Shown piece by piece: positions 52,265-60,118 of a DNA stretch of 64,000 nt. A program made the position numbers and the translations under genes. This DNA comes from SZUA-365 sp049663345. Its GTDB lineage: Bacteria; Bacteroidota; Ignavibacteria; SZUA-365. The number at the start of each line of letters is the position of its first letter. Within the stretch, counting starts at the first letter, position 1. A model generated the notes under the pieces. It did not search any database, was not told the DNA's origin, and saw only the letters and a program-made list of their open reading frames with translations. The stretch spans positions 1 through 64,000 of the forward strand of contig JBATDG010000033.1 of the NCBI GenBank assembly GCA_049663345.1, written 5' to 3'.

Positions 52265-53358
52265 TGGGCAGCCTCTCGGCGCGGAAGGCGCAGCAGCAGT
52301 GCGAGTCCCGCCAGGCTGGGGAGAAAGACGTTCACGGCGAATAACAGCAGAGAGGCATTCAAGGCTGCCGCCGCGAGTATTCCGGCGTGGCCGAGCACAT
52401 ACACGCTCGCACCTTCACGGATGCCGAGTTCGCCGATCGTGACTGGCGGAATGACCGTCTTCACCAGCATGATGGTGCCGATGCCGGCAACAGTGCTGAG
52501 CGTGTCGATTGGACCAAACGCAGAGATCAAAAAGAAAAACTGTACAAGGAATGTGAGGTAGAAAAGCACCGAAAATAGCATGAGGCTTTGTATTCGCGCG
52601 GGATCAAGATCGCGCAGGACTGAGCGGACATCATCATAACGACGTCGCAAATAGCTCTTGTTCGCAGCGGCGGGGTCCGCGGAGGCACAGCTTGCGGCGT
52701 TGAGGTTCGCAGCGGCCGAAGGCGGCGGCGCGGTTGAGCCATCAACCGGGCGCCTATTCCAACGAAAATATATTATCAGCGCTGCTCCGATGGCGAGCAG
52801 AAGAATCGCGCTTAGCAGCCAGGGATCCATGAACGGATGGCGCCAGCAGAACAGAAGCAGGGAGAACAAGCCCACGAGCACTGTGACGACCATCGTGGCA
52901 AGCTTGTCAATTGCCGTCAGTCCTATCAACGCCAGCTTGTCGGCAACCGGAGGCCCGTCCTTCCGCGACTCAGTGTTTCGCGACGCAGCGTTTGTATCCT
53001 GCAGCGTGGCGTCGCTTCGAGTACGAATTCCGGCCGCGCGTCCCCCGAATTCTCCCAGCCTTGCGGGCGTTACGATGCCGAAGGTAAAACCCAGGAGCAG
53101 CGATCTACGCAATTCCTGCGGAGTGGCGAGCGGGATGCGGCTTCGTACAAGCAGCCCCCATTTGTGGAATTGGAAATACAGATTGAGCGGCAGCAGCAGC
53201 AGCGCCGCCGCGATGTAGAATGGATTGGCGCGGAGAAGCAAGGACGCGAGCGTATCTCTTTGGACGGTATGAATCAACAGCGCGATCAGCGCAGCTGCCA
53301 GCAGCAGTTTCCCTGTCCACGGCGCCCAACGACGTATATCTTCGCGCCGCAGCTGCAT
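52261..53358 (-). CDS. Lysylphosphatidylglycerol synthase TM-region family (flippase-like) protein
   Basis: 365 residues with about eight helices. FGIVTPARLGEFGGR and VIPPVTIGELGIREGASVY are the two conserved half-repeat motifs of the UPF0104/LPG_synthase_TM family, whose members include lipid flippases. The soluble MprF transferase domain is missing. A polar loop rich in Ala, Ser and Asn (about residues 205-240) is unusual. It overlaps its neighbours by four and one bases. Confidence 0.82.
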   Translation of the reverse strand: MQLRREDIRRWAPWTGKLLLAAALIALLIHTVQRDTLASLLLRANPFYIAAALLLLPLNLYFQFHKWGLLVRSRIPLATPQELRRSLLLGFTFGIVTPARLGEFGGRAAGIRTRSDATLQDTNAASRNTESRKDGPPVADKLALIGLTAIDKLATMVVTVLVGLFSLLLFCWRHPFMDPWLLSAILLLAIGAALIIYFRWNRRPVDGSTAPPPSAAANLNAASCASADPAAANKSYLRRRYDDVRSVLRDLDPARIQSLMLFSVLFYLTFLVQFFFLISAFGPIDTLSTVAGIGTIMLVKTVIPPVTIGELGIREGASVYVLGHAGILAAAALNASLLLFAVNVFLPSLAGLALLLRLPRREAAQ

Positions 53359-54422
53359 CAGGACGTAGTCTTCGGCGCCTTCGCGGTGTACAAGGACTTG
53401 ATCATGATATCGATGTCCTGAATCAGCTTCTTTTTCTCATACCGCGGAGCGAAAATAGACCCCTCGATGAAGTATATCCGCTTTTGCTGCTCATCGTAAA
53501 ACAGGTAGCTGACGAAAGGGCCGCCCATCGAATAATCGCTCATCCGCCAGAGGCCCTTCATCCGGATGGCGAAGCGATCCTGAAAGTTCATCTCGTCAAA
53601 CTGCAGATTGTGCACGGAGTCGACAACGACGAAAGCTGAATCATCATAGGTGCGGTACAGGATTTCCGTCAGTCGATTTCGGGTTTCATACGCGAATTCA
53701 TTTGTCAGAAGCGCAGTATTCGTGGTATTGATCCAATGCACCATCAGCCAGCGCTCAGTTTGGCGGGGCGACTGCCGTCTCAACAGCACGGTATTGATCT
53801 CGCTGCTGTCCTTTGCGATGAACCAGCTTTTGATGACAGTGAACGAAAAGCCGTGTTCGGCGAGCAGCTTTTCCTCGATCTGTTTTTCACGCGGCAGCTC
53901 GCGGAGATGCGCGATTTCACGTTCGTCCCACGCCTGCTTGAAATAGTATTCGAGCTGCTGTGCGTTGGCGGCCATGAAGTCGCGAAGATCACTCATGGAT
54001 TTCCCGGTGAGATGCACCACCGTCTGTCCGTGATGCCAAAGATCCTGCTTGACAAAAACATGTTCCTCGCCGCTGCGCACCAAATTCTGTACAGAGGAAT
54101 CCAGCGCAGTGCGCATGTATTCACCCATGCGGTTCTGAGCATCGAGCGGCGCGACGATGAGAATATTCCGGTCGCGCTTGTGATCCATCAGTTCGGCAAG
54201 TCCGTAGCGCTCCCACCGAAACCACGTTTCCGGCTGTGGTGTAAAAAATGGCTGTCCGAAGGCGTTTTCTATCACGTCGGAAAGTGCGTCGTAATCGCTG
54301 CTGTCGGCGATTATGGTGACAAAATCATTGTCGCCCATCGCGTCAGTTTTGTTGTCGATGCCACAGGACATCACGCCCAGCAGCAGAAATGCGGTGAGAA
54401 TAAGGGGAGTCTGGAATTTCAT
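53358..54422 (-). CDS. DUF4837 family lipoprotein
   Basis: 354 residues with lipobox GVMSC (mature Cys20). The family pattern is clear: VTIIADSSDYDALSDVIENAF near the start, FVKQDLWHHGQTVVHLTG, and GLWRMSDYSMGGPFVSYLFYD near the end. DUF4837 proteins are conserved in Bacteroidota and their role is unknown. One base overlap with the flippase-like gene and a four-base gap from the kinase gene. Confidence 0.88.
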   Translation of the reverse strand: MKFQTPLILTAFLLLGVMSCGIDNKTDAMGDNDFVTIIADSSDYDALSDVIENAFGQPFFTPQPETWFRWERYGLAELMDHKRDRNILIVAPLDAQNRMGEYMRTALDSSVQNLVRSGEEHVFVKQDLWHHGQTVVHLTGKSMSDLRDFMAANAQQLEYYFKQAWDEREIAHLRELPREKQIEEKLLAEHGFSFTVIKSWFIAKDSSEINTVLLRRQSPRQTERWLMVHWINTTNTALLTNEFAYETRNRLTEILYRTYDDSAFVVVDSVHNLQFDEMNFQDRFAIRMKGLWRMSDYSMGGPFVSYLFYDEQQKRIYFIEGSIFAPRYEKKKLIQDIDIMIKSLYTAKAPKTTS

Positions 54423-54426
54423 GTCA

Positions 54427-55098
54427 TCAATCCAGAAGATAGATATTCAGTTCCGGCAAAAAGACGATGTACATGAGCCAGAGCGCGGCGCCGATGGCAA
54501 CCGGGATGGCGAAATTATCGTCGATGATATCAAAGGAAAAGATTTCAGCCAATGCGCCAACTACTGCGGACACTACGCCAATGACATACTCGACGAACAG
54601 ATACTGCACTTTCGGGGTCAGTAAAACCACGATGGCAGCGGAGAGAACGAAGGCGGAAGAACCCGCAAGTGTTTTGTCGTTGAATTTCCTGGTACCGAAT
54701 CGCCGGCCCACAAGAGCCGCTGTGGTGTCGGAAATAATCAGGATCGTGAAGGCGGTAATGGTTATGATCTTCGGAAATAACAGGACGCACACAGTCGCTG
54801 AAATCAGCACCCAGCTTGCGCCGTTAAGGGTTTTCTTTTTCAGCGTCTTTTCGTGAGGCCGCAGCATCCGCCCGAACACCTTGTTATAAAGTTCGAACGT
54901 CGGCTTATGAAAGGAACGCAGCAAATCGGCGATGACAAACGCCAGCATTATCGGAATTATCAGCGTGAGCGTCATCTGCTTGGACAGGAAATAGTACGTC
55001 ACCGGAATGGAGAGCGACATCATATGGATGCTTTTCCGGATCAGCTCGTACTGGAAAGAAACATTGCTGCTGCCGGCAGTTGACTGCGGTTTTTTCAT
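54427..55098 (-). CDS. Dolichol-kinase/phosphatidate cytidylyltransferase-like membrane enzyme
   Basis: 223 residues, six to seven helices. YELIRKSIHMMSLSIPV, LLFPKIITITAFTILIISDTTAALVGRRFG and SFDIIDDNFAIPVA match the SEC59/VTE5/DGK1-like CTP-dependent lipid kinase family. It should phosphorylate a prenol or diacylglycerol, perhaps recycling an undecaprenol-type carrier for the glycosyltransferase in this operon. The exact lipid is not known. ATGA overlap with ftsH. Confidence 0.8.
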   Translation of the reverse strand: MKKPQSTAGSSNVSFQYELIRKSIHMMSLSIPVTYYFLSKQMTLTLIIPIMLAFVIADLLRSFHKPTFELYNKVFGRMLRPHEKTLKKKTLNGASWVLISATVCVLLFPKIITITAFTILIISDTTAALVGRRFGTRKFNDKTLAGSSAFVLSAAIVVLLTPKVQYLFVEYVIGVVSAVVGALAEIFSFDIIDDNFAIPVAIGAALWLMYIVFLPELNIYLLD

Positions 55099-57224
55099 AC
55101 GCCCTTGCCTGTTTCTTTATTTCCTTCCTCTTGACGCTGAATTTCTTCAACGGCTTTGCGGATTTTATCTGAACGTTCCTGATCAATGCGCAAGCGTTGT
55201 TCGCCTTCCTTTCGGGCATCGCCGCCGACGTTCACGTCGTCGTATATTTTCCGCGGCGGAAGCGCTTCACCCCGAAGGACGTGATCGATCTCATCGCTGT
55301 CGAGAATCTCGCGTTCGAGCAGAGCCTCAGAAAGACGATCAAGCGTCTCGCGATGCTCGAGCAATAATTCTTCTGCACGCTGCATGCCGCGCAGCACGAT
55401 CACGCGCACGGATTCGTCAATCGAGATTGCAGTCTGTTCGCTGTAATCACGGTGCTGCGAAATTTCACGCCCAAGGAATATCTCTTCCTTCTTCGCACCG
55501 AAGGTCATCGGACCAAGTTCGCTCATCCCCCATTCGCATACCATTTTTCGCGCGAGCGACGTTGCGCGTTCGATGTCGTTGCCGGCACCGGTAGTGAGCT
55601 GACCGAAGATGAGAAGCTCGGCTGCGCGTCCGCCCATGGCATACGCGATCATAGCTTCGAGATATGGTTTGGAATAGGTGTGCTTTTCGTCGATAGGGAG
55701 ATAGGTGGTCACGCCGAGCGCGCGTCCACGGGGAATAATCGTGACTTTGTGCACGGGATCGGCTTCGGGAATCATCATCGCGACCAGCACATGCCCCGCC
55801 TCGTGATAGGCCGTCATGCGCTTCTCTTCATCCGAAATGATCAGGCTCTTCCGTTCCATGCCCATCATGATTTTGTCTTTGGCCTCTTCGAAATCGCGCA
55901 TGGTCACGGCCTTCATGTTGCGGCGCGCGGCATACAAAGCGGATTCGTTGACGAGGTTGGCCAGATCGGCTCCGGCCAGGCCCGGCGTTCCTTTCGCAAG
56001 AACTTCGAGGTCGACGTCCGGATCGAGCGGCACTTTCCGCGTGTGAACTTTGAGAATACCGAGGCGTCCTTTGACATCGGGACGATCGACAACGATCTGG
56101 CGATCGAAGCGGCCCGGACGCAGAAGCGCAGGGTCCAATACGTCGGGACGGTTGGTCGCGGCAATGATAATCACGGTTGTGCCCTGCTCGAAACCATCCA
56201 TTTCCACCAGCAGCTGATTCAGCGTCTGCTCGCGTTCGTCATGACCGCCGCCGAGTCCAGCACCGCGTTGGCGGCCGACCGCGTCGATTTCATCAATGAA
56301 CACGATGCAGGGGGAATTCTTCTTGGCATTTTCGAAAAGGTCGCGTACGCGGCTGGCGCCAACGCCGACGAACATTTCGACAAACTCCGCTCCGGAGATG
56401 GAGAAAAACGGAACCCCGGCTTCGCCTGCCACCGCGCGCGCGAGCAGCGTTTTACCGGTTCCCGGAGGACCCAGCAGCAGCACTCCGCGCGGAATCTTCC
56501 CGCCGAGACGCTGGAACTTGCCCGGTTCCTTGAGAAATTCGATTACTTCCTGAAGCTCATATTTCGCCTCGTCGGCACCGGCGACATCGGAAAAATTCAC
56601 GGTGATGGAATTCTCATTGATCATTTTCGCGCGGCTTTTCCCGAAGGAGAACAGTCCTTTTTGTCCGCCTGCGCCGCCGCCGCCCTGCATGCGGCGCATA
56701 AAGAACAGCCAGACGCCGATGATTAATATCCATGGCAGGAAACCGATCAAGGTCTGCGTCCACAGTGAATCCTTTTCCTCGAAAGTCACTTCGATTTCGC
56801 GATCGATCCATTGCTGCTGCACGGAAGGATCGACGGCGCCGAGGGTTACTACGAACTCTGCGTTCGAAACCGACTTGCCCTCCTTTGTCATGAGAGGGAT
56901 GCTTGAGTTGAGCGTGCCGTGGAGTTCGTAATCGTTAAGGTTGGACTTCTTGATCACCGCTTTAACGATTTTCACTTCCGTATCATCGAGCGTTTTCACC
57001 TGACCGGTAAGCAGCTTCTCGTACATGGAGTACGAAATCGAAGGAATATCGGTTTTCGGATTGAACATGGAAATGGCGGCGAAAACAAGCACGAGCACGA
57101 GCAGCCAGGTGAGAATCACCTTGGAATAGCGTGTCCAGTTGTTTTCTTCCGGCGGTTTGGGGACCTGCCGGTTATCGCGTTTCTGAGGAGGTTTTGAACC
57201 GCTGTCGTCGTTTTTGCCGGCCAT
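55095..57224 (-). CDS. ftsH: ATP-dependent zinc metalloprotease FtsH
   Basis: 709 residues. Two N-terminal helices flank a periplasmic domain; the AAA module has GPPGTGKT (Walker A), IVFIDEIDAVG (Walker B) and the second region of homology NRPDVLDPALLRPGRFDRQ. The protease has HEAGH zinc ligands. It degrades misassembled membrane proteins and short-lived regulators. The start at MAGKNDDSG (57224) is preferred over MQDLITPRWL at 57254; neither has a clear ribosome binding site. The hpt-ftsH order after tilS is seen in many bacteria. Confidence 0.96.
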   Translation of the reverse strand: MAGKNDDSGSKPPQKRDNRQVPKPPEENNWTRYSKVILTWLLVLVLVFAAISMFNPKTDIPSISYSMYEKLLTGQVKTLDDTEVKIVKAVIKKSNLNDYELHGTLNSSIPLMTKEGKSVSNAEFVVTLGAVDPSVQQQWIDREIEVTFEEKDSLWTQTLIGFLPWILIIGVWLFFMRRMQGGGGAGGQKGLFSFGKSRAKMINENSITVNFSDVAGADEAKYELQEVIEFLKEPGKFQRLGGKIPRGVLLLGPPGTGKTLLARAVAGEAGVPFFSISGAEFVEMFVGVGASRVRDLFENAKKNSPCIVFIDEIDAVGRQRGAGLGGGHDEREQTLNQLLVEMDGFEQGTTVIIIAATNRPDVLDPALLRPGRFDRQIVVDRPDVKGRLGILKVHTRKVPLDPDVDLEVLAKGTPGLAGADLANLVNESALYAARRNMKAVTMRDFEEAKDKIMMGMERKSLIISDEEKRMTAYHEAGHVLVAMMIPEADPVHKVTIIPRGRALGVTTYLPIDEKHTYSKPYLEAMIAYAMGGRAAELLIFGQLTTGAGNDIERATSLARKMVCEWGMSELGPMTFGAKKEEIFLGREISQHRDYSEQTAISIDESVRVIVLRGMQRAEELLLEHRETLDRLSEALLEREILDSDEIDHVLRGEALPPRKIYDDVNVGGDARKEGEQRLRIDQERSDKIRKAVEEIQRQEEGNKETGKGV

Positions 57225-57275
57225 GAGCCAGCGGGGAGTTATAAGATCCTGCATGTACGGTATTTATGGAGTGTA

Positions 57276-57857
57276 TTATTCGTTATCTAAAGATCCATCA
57301 CCGGAGAGTATGTAAATCTCTGGCAGATTGCGCGCCTTTTGCGCGTAATCGAGCCCGAAACCAACAACAAACTGAGGCGGAATTTCGAAACCGACGTAAT
57401 CCAGTTTGTGAGCGATTTTCGTACTCGCGGGTTTATGTAACAATGTAACAATTTTCAGCGAAGCGGGGTGCTTTTTTTCTATCCAATTCTTCATGAAGTC
57501 GATGGAATAACCTGTATCGACGATATCTTCCACCAATACGATATGCCTGCCTTCAACCTCACAATTCAGATCCTTAACCATCCGGACCTGACCCGAAGAA
57601 ATCTTGCTTTCACCGTAGCTGGAAAGCTTGAGGAAATCCACCTCGCAATCGATTGTGACCTGACGGATGAGATCAGCGAAAAACATAAATGCGCCGTTCA
57701 GCACACAGATGAAAATCGGTGTGTTGCCATCCATTTCGCGATTGATCTGTTCGGCGATTTCGCCTATGCGTGCCCGCAGTTTGTCAACAGTGATATATGG
57801 GATGAACTCGTCACCCTTGATTTCGATGCTCGGAGGGGAATGAAAGTCAGAAGTCAT
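57276..57857 (-). CDS. hpt: Hypoxanthine phosphoribosyltransferase
   Basis: 193 residues. Purine salvage enzyme making IMP or GMP from PRPP. The PRPP loop VLVEDIVDTGYS, the LNGAFMFFADL region and VGFGLDY near the C-terminus are all present. The ATG at 57857 lies inside the tilS 3' end (11-bp overlap). Longer frames upstream are tilS antiphase and were ignored. Confidence 0.95.
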   Translation of the reverse strand: MTSDFHSPPSIEIKGDEFIPYITVDKLRARIGEIAEQINREMDGNTPIFICVLNGAFMFFADLIRQVTIDCEVDFLKLSSYGESKISSGQVRMVKDLNCEVEGRHIVLVEDIVDTGYSIDFMKNWIEKKHPASLKIVTLLHKPASTKIAHKLDYVGFEIPPQFVVGFGLDYAQKARNLPEIYILSGDGSLDNE

Positions 57858-59262
57858 ACGTGTTCGCTGCCGGTGAAAGAGAAATGTTATCATCGATCGT
57901 GATGCGAAGCCGGGCAATGTGCCGACTTGAGGGTCCGATAGCCGCATGCTGGGCGAGGCGAAGCCCGCAAACCCAGATGATGCCAGCCGCTCCCTCAAGC
58001 ACCGGTATCCGCCGGCGCCTCGCGAGGGGAAAACCGCTGTCGGCAAGGAAGCTCCCCACCGTTTTCTCGTGCCCGAACCCAAATGGTTCGAAACGGTCGT
58101 CTGCGGTCCAGTGCCTCAGACGCAGCTGCCTTCCGGTCGCATCCAGGTCTATGAATTCTTCAGACCGGTCGGAAGTGAATTCAGGAGGCTGATTGCCGAG
58201 TTCTTCACTCGTGAGCAGCCAGGTACCCCAATTCACAGAACTTCCGAGCCGAACCCCGACGGGAGGGCGGTCTTCCACTGGAGGAAGCAGGCGGAGTCCG
58301 TCCTTTTCACGGAGGGCTGTCACGCCGCTTCTGAGCTGCGCAGTGTCGCCCGGAGCAGCCTCCATCAGCCGCAGCAGCGAAAAGCTCTCGTCGAGCGAGG
58401 CCTCGGTTCCGCGCAATTCATGGAGGGCGAAACGGCAGACTGCTAATTTCTCAAATTCAGTGCTGCCATTCAAGGAATTTCCACTTACCATAATTCCGTC
58501 TCCGACCTCAGTGATATGGCGGTCGGCGAGCAGGCTTCCGTGCTCCTTGAGAAAGGATGCGAGGAGAGCGAACAGCTTTGCGCTGTCTCCCAGCGCCTGC
58601 ACCCAGCCCGGACCAACCACCCGGGTGATCGAAGGACTGACGTGATGCCGCAGGGCGTTGCGCCGATACTTGTCGCTGTCATTCGAAGAATCGTGCATCC
58701 ATTCCACAGACTGCGCTGCAGCCAGATCCTGAATTTCCTGCTGCGCCACATTGAGAAAAGGCCGCGCTACGCGACCCACGACAGGACGAATTCCGGAGAG
58801 TCCTTCCGGACCCGCCCCACGCAGAAAATGTGCGAGAAGTGTTTCGGCCTGATCCTCGGCATGATGTGCGGTGAGGATCACACTTGCTCCCGCTTCGCCG
58901 CACATCTCTTCGAGCGCTTGGTAGCGAAGGCGGCGGGCGACGTCCTGTACCGAACCGCCGCTGCGCCGGATTTCTCCGTTGACGTCTACTTTTCTGAAAG
59001 CGAACCCGGCGTTCAGCTGCATGGCCAGGGAGCGAACGAACTCGACCTCCGCATCGGCATCCGGCCGCAAACCGTGATGCACGGTGGCGAGAGTCAGCGA
59101 ACAATCCCACGAGGCAGCCACGGATGCCATCACATATGCGAGTACAGTTGAATCGCGTCCCCCGCTTGCGGCGACCACGAAATGCCTGCCTGGGGCGAGA
59201 AGTCCTCGTGTGCGAAAGAATTCGACTACCCGGGTTTCGATATGCAGATGCGTTGCGCTCAC
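57847..59262 (-). CDS. tilS: tRNA(Ile)-lysidine synthetase
   Basis: 471 residues. Converts C34 of the tRNA-Ile CAU anticodon to lysidine, an essential step for reading AUA. The PP-loop ATP motif is ASGGRDS (Ser33-Ser38), followed by VHHGLRPDADAEVEFV and LTAHHAEDQAETLLAHFLRGAGPEGLSG in short segments. The C-terminal domain (LRHWTADDRFEPFG) is present, so it is the long form. It overlaps the 178-residue protein gene by four bases. Confidence 0.95.
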   Translation of the reverse strand: MSATHLHIETRVVEFFRTRGLLAPGRHFVVAASGGRDSTVLAYVMASVAASWDCSLTLATVHHGLRPDADAEVEFVRSLAMQLNAGFAFRKVDVNGEIRRSGGSVQDVARRLRYQALEEMCGEAGASVILTAHHAEDQAETLLAHFLRGAGPEGLSGIRPVVGRVARPFLNVAQQEIQDLAAAQSVEWMHDSSNDSDKYRRNALRHHVSPSITRVVGPGWVQALGDSAKLFALLASFLKEHGSLLADRHITEVGDGIMVSGNSLNGSTEFEKLAVCRFALHELRGTEASLDESFSLLRLMEAAPGDTAQLRSGVTALREKDGLRLLPPVEDRPPVGVRLGSSVNWGTWLLTSEELGNQPPEFTSDRSEEFIDLDATGRQLRLRHWTADDRFEPFGFGHEKTVGSFLADSGFPLARRRRIPVLEGAAGIIWVCGLRLAQHAAIGPSSRHIARLRITIDDNISLSPAANTYDF

Positions 59263-59795
59263 TGCTCCATTTCGTCCGAATCCATTTCGTAGAAATCCGC
59301 TTCCTCCGAATCGATATCATCAGAATCTCTTTCTTCAGAATCCATGCCGTAGGATTCCACTTCCCCGTCGCTTTCTTCATTCTGCAGCACATCGAGTTCA
59401 AGATTCTTCAGCGCGGAAAAATCTTCGGCCAGCGCGAGAAGATTTTTCAATCCGTTTTCATTAACCTCGAGGGCATGCCGTTCGACCGTCGACCGGAAAT
59501 CTTCTTCTGCATCGGCGACGAACGCACTCACCATTCCATGAAAATCGTTGACGGCCCGGGAAAATTCCTGCTCCAGTTTTTCAAAGAGCTCGGATTCCTG
59601 TGTCTGCCGCTGGACTGTCAAATACAGATTGCGCAAATATTTTCCATGGAAGGCCAACGCACCAAGCGCTTCCTGTTTCCCGCTATTTTGCGCATGCTGC
59701 ATGAATGAAGCGAACAGCGCTTCATCGCGAAGTCCGTCTGTGGTGTACTGCTGCAAAACCTCGAGAATCATCTCTACTTGCGGGGAAATATCCAT
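59259..59795 (-). CDS. Hypothetical protein with acidic repeat tail
   Basis: 178 residues, no family recognised. The first 130 residues look helical (QKQEAL..YLRNLYL, FEKLEQEFSRAVNDF) and may form a bundle. The tail from about 140 is almost only Asp, Glu, Ser and Met in a loose DSEE/DSDD pattern. First gene of the ten-gene operon (overlapping tilS in ATGA form), so expression is tied to tilS-hpt-ftsH. Confidence 0.7.
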   Translation of the reverse strand: MDISPQVEMILEVLQQYTTDGLRDEALFASFMQHAQNSGKQEALGALAFHGKYLRNLYLTVQRQTQESELFEKLEQEFSRAVNDFHGMVSAFVADAEEDFRSTVERHALEVNENGLKNLLALAEDFSALKNLELDVLQNEESDGEVESYGMDSEERDSDDIDSEEADFYEMDSDEMEQ

Positions 59796-60044
59796 TGCGG
59801 CGTCCTTTCATTCGTTGGAGATCCATGCAAAGTACGGAAAAAGGCGGTTCCACCCATAGAAAATGGGAATGCGGGTTGCACGCACATGCTTCAGGAAGCA
59901 GAGAGAACGAGCATAGGCAGAAATGGGAGAAGGAACAGCTGAGGGACGCCGTGTGTACAAAGAGGCTGTGCGCAAGATTCACGCCACCACGAACAGCTGT
60001 AACTCCATTGGTTTTGTTGCATTTCTAGCGATAAAAAAGTAGTT

Positions 60045-60073
60045 TGACGTCTTGATGGTACCTCGGTTTAAGA
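60045..60073 (+). promoter_or_regulatory. Promoter of the GH57-like gene
   Basis: TTGACG (60045-60050) and TTTAAG (60068-60073) are 17 bp apart, 45 bp before the ATG. The rest of the 323-bp gap (59796-60118) between the divergent genes holds nothing else recognised. Confidence 0.5.
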
Positions 60074-60118
60074 GCCCCAAGTTTATTCTATCTCTTCAAT
60101 AGCCTTCGCGGAGTATTA

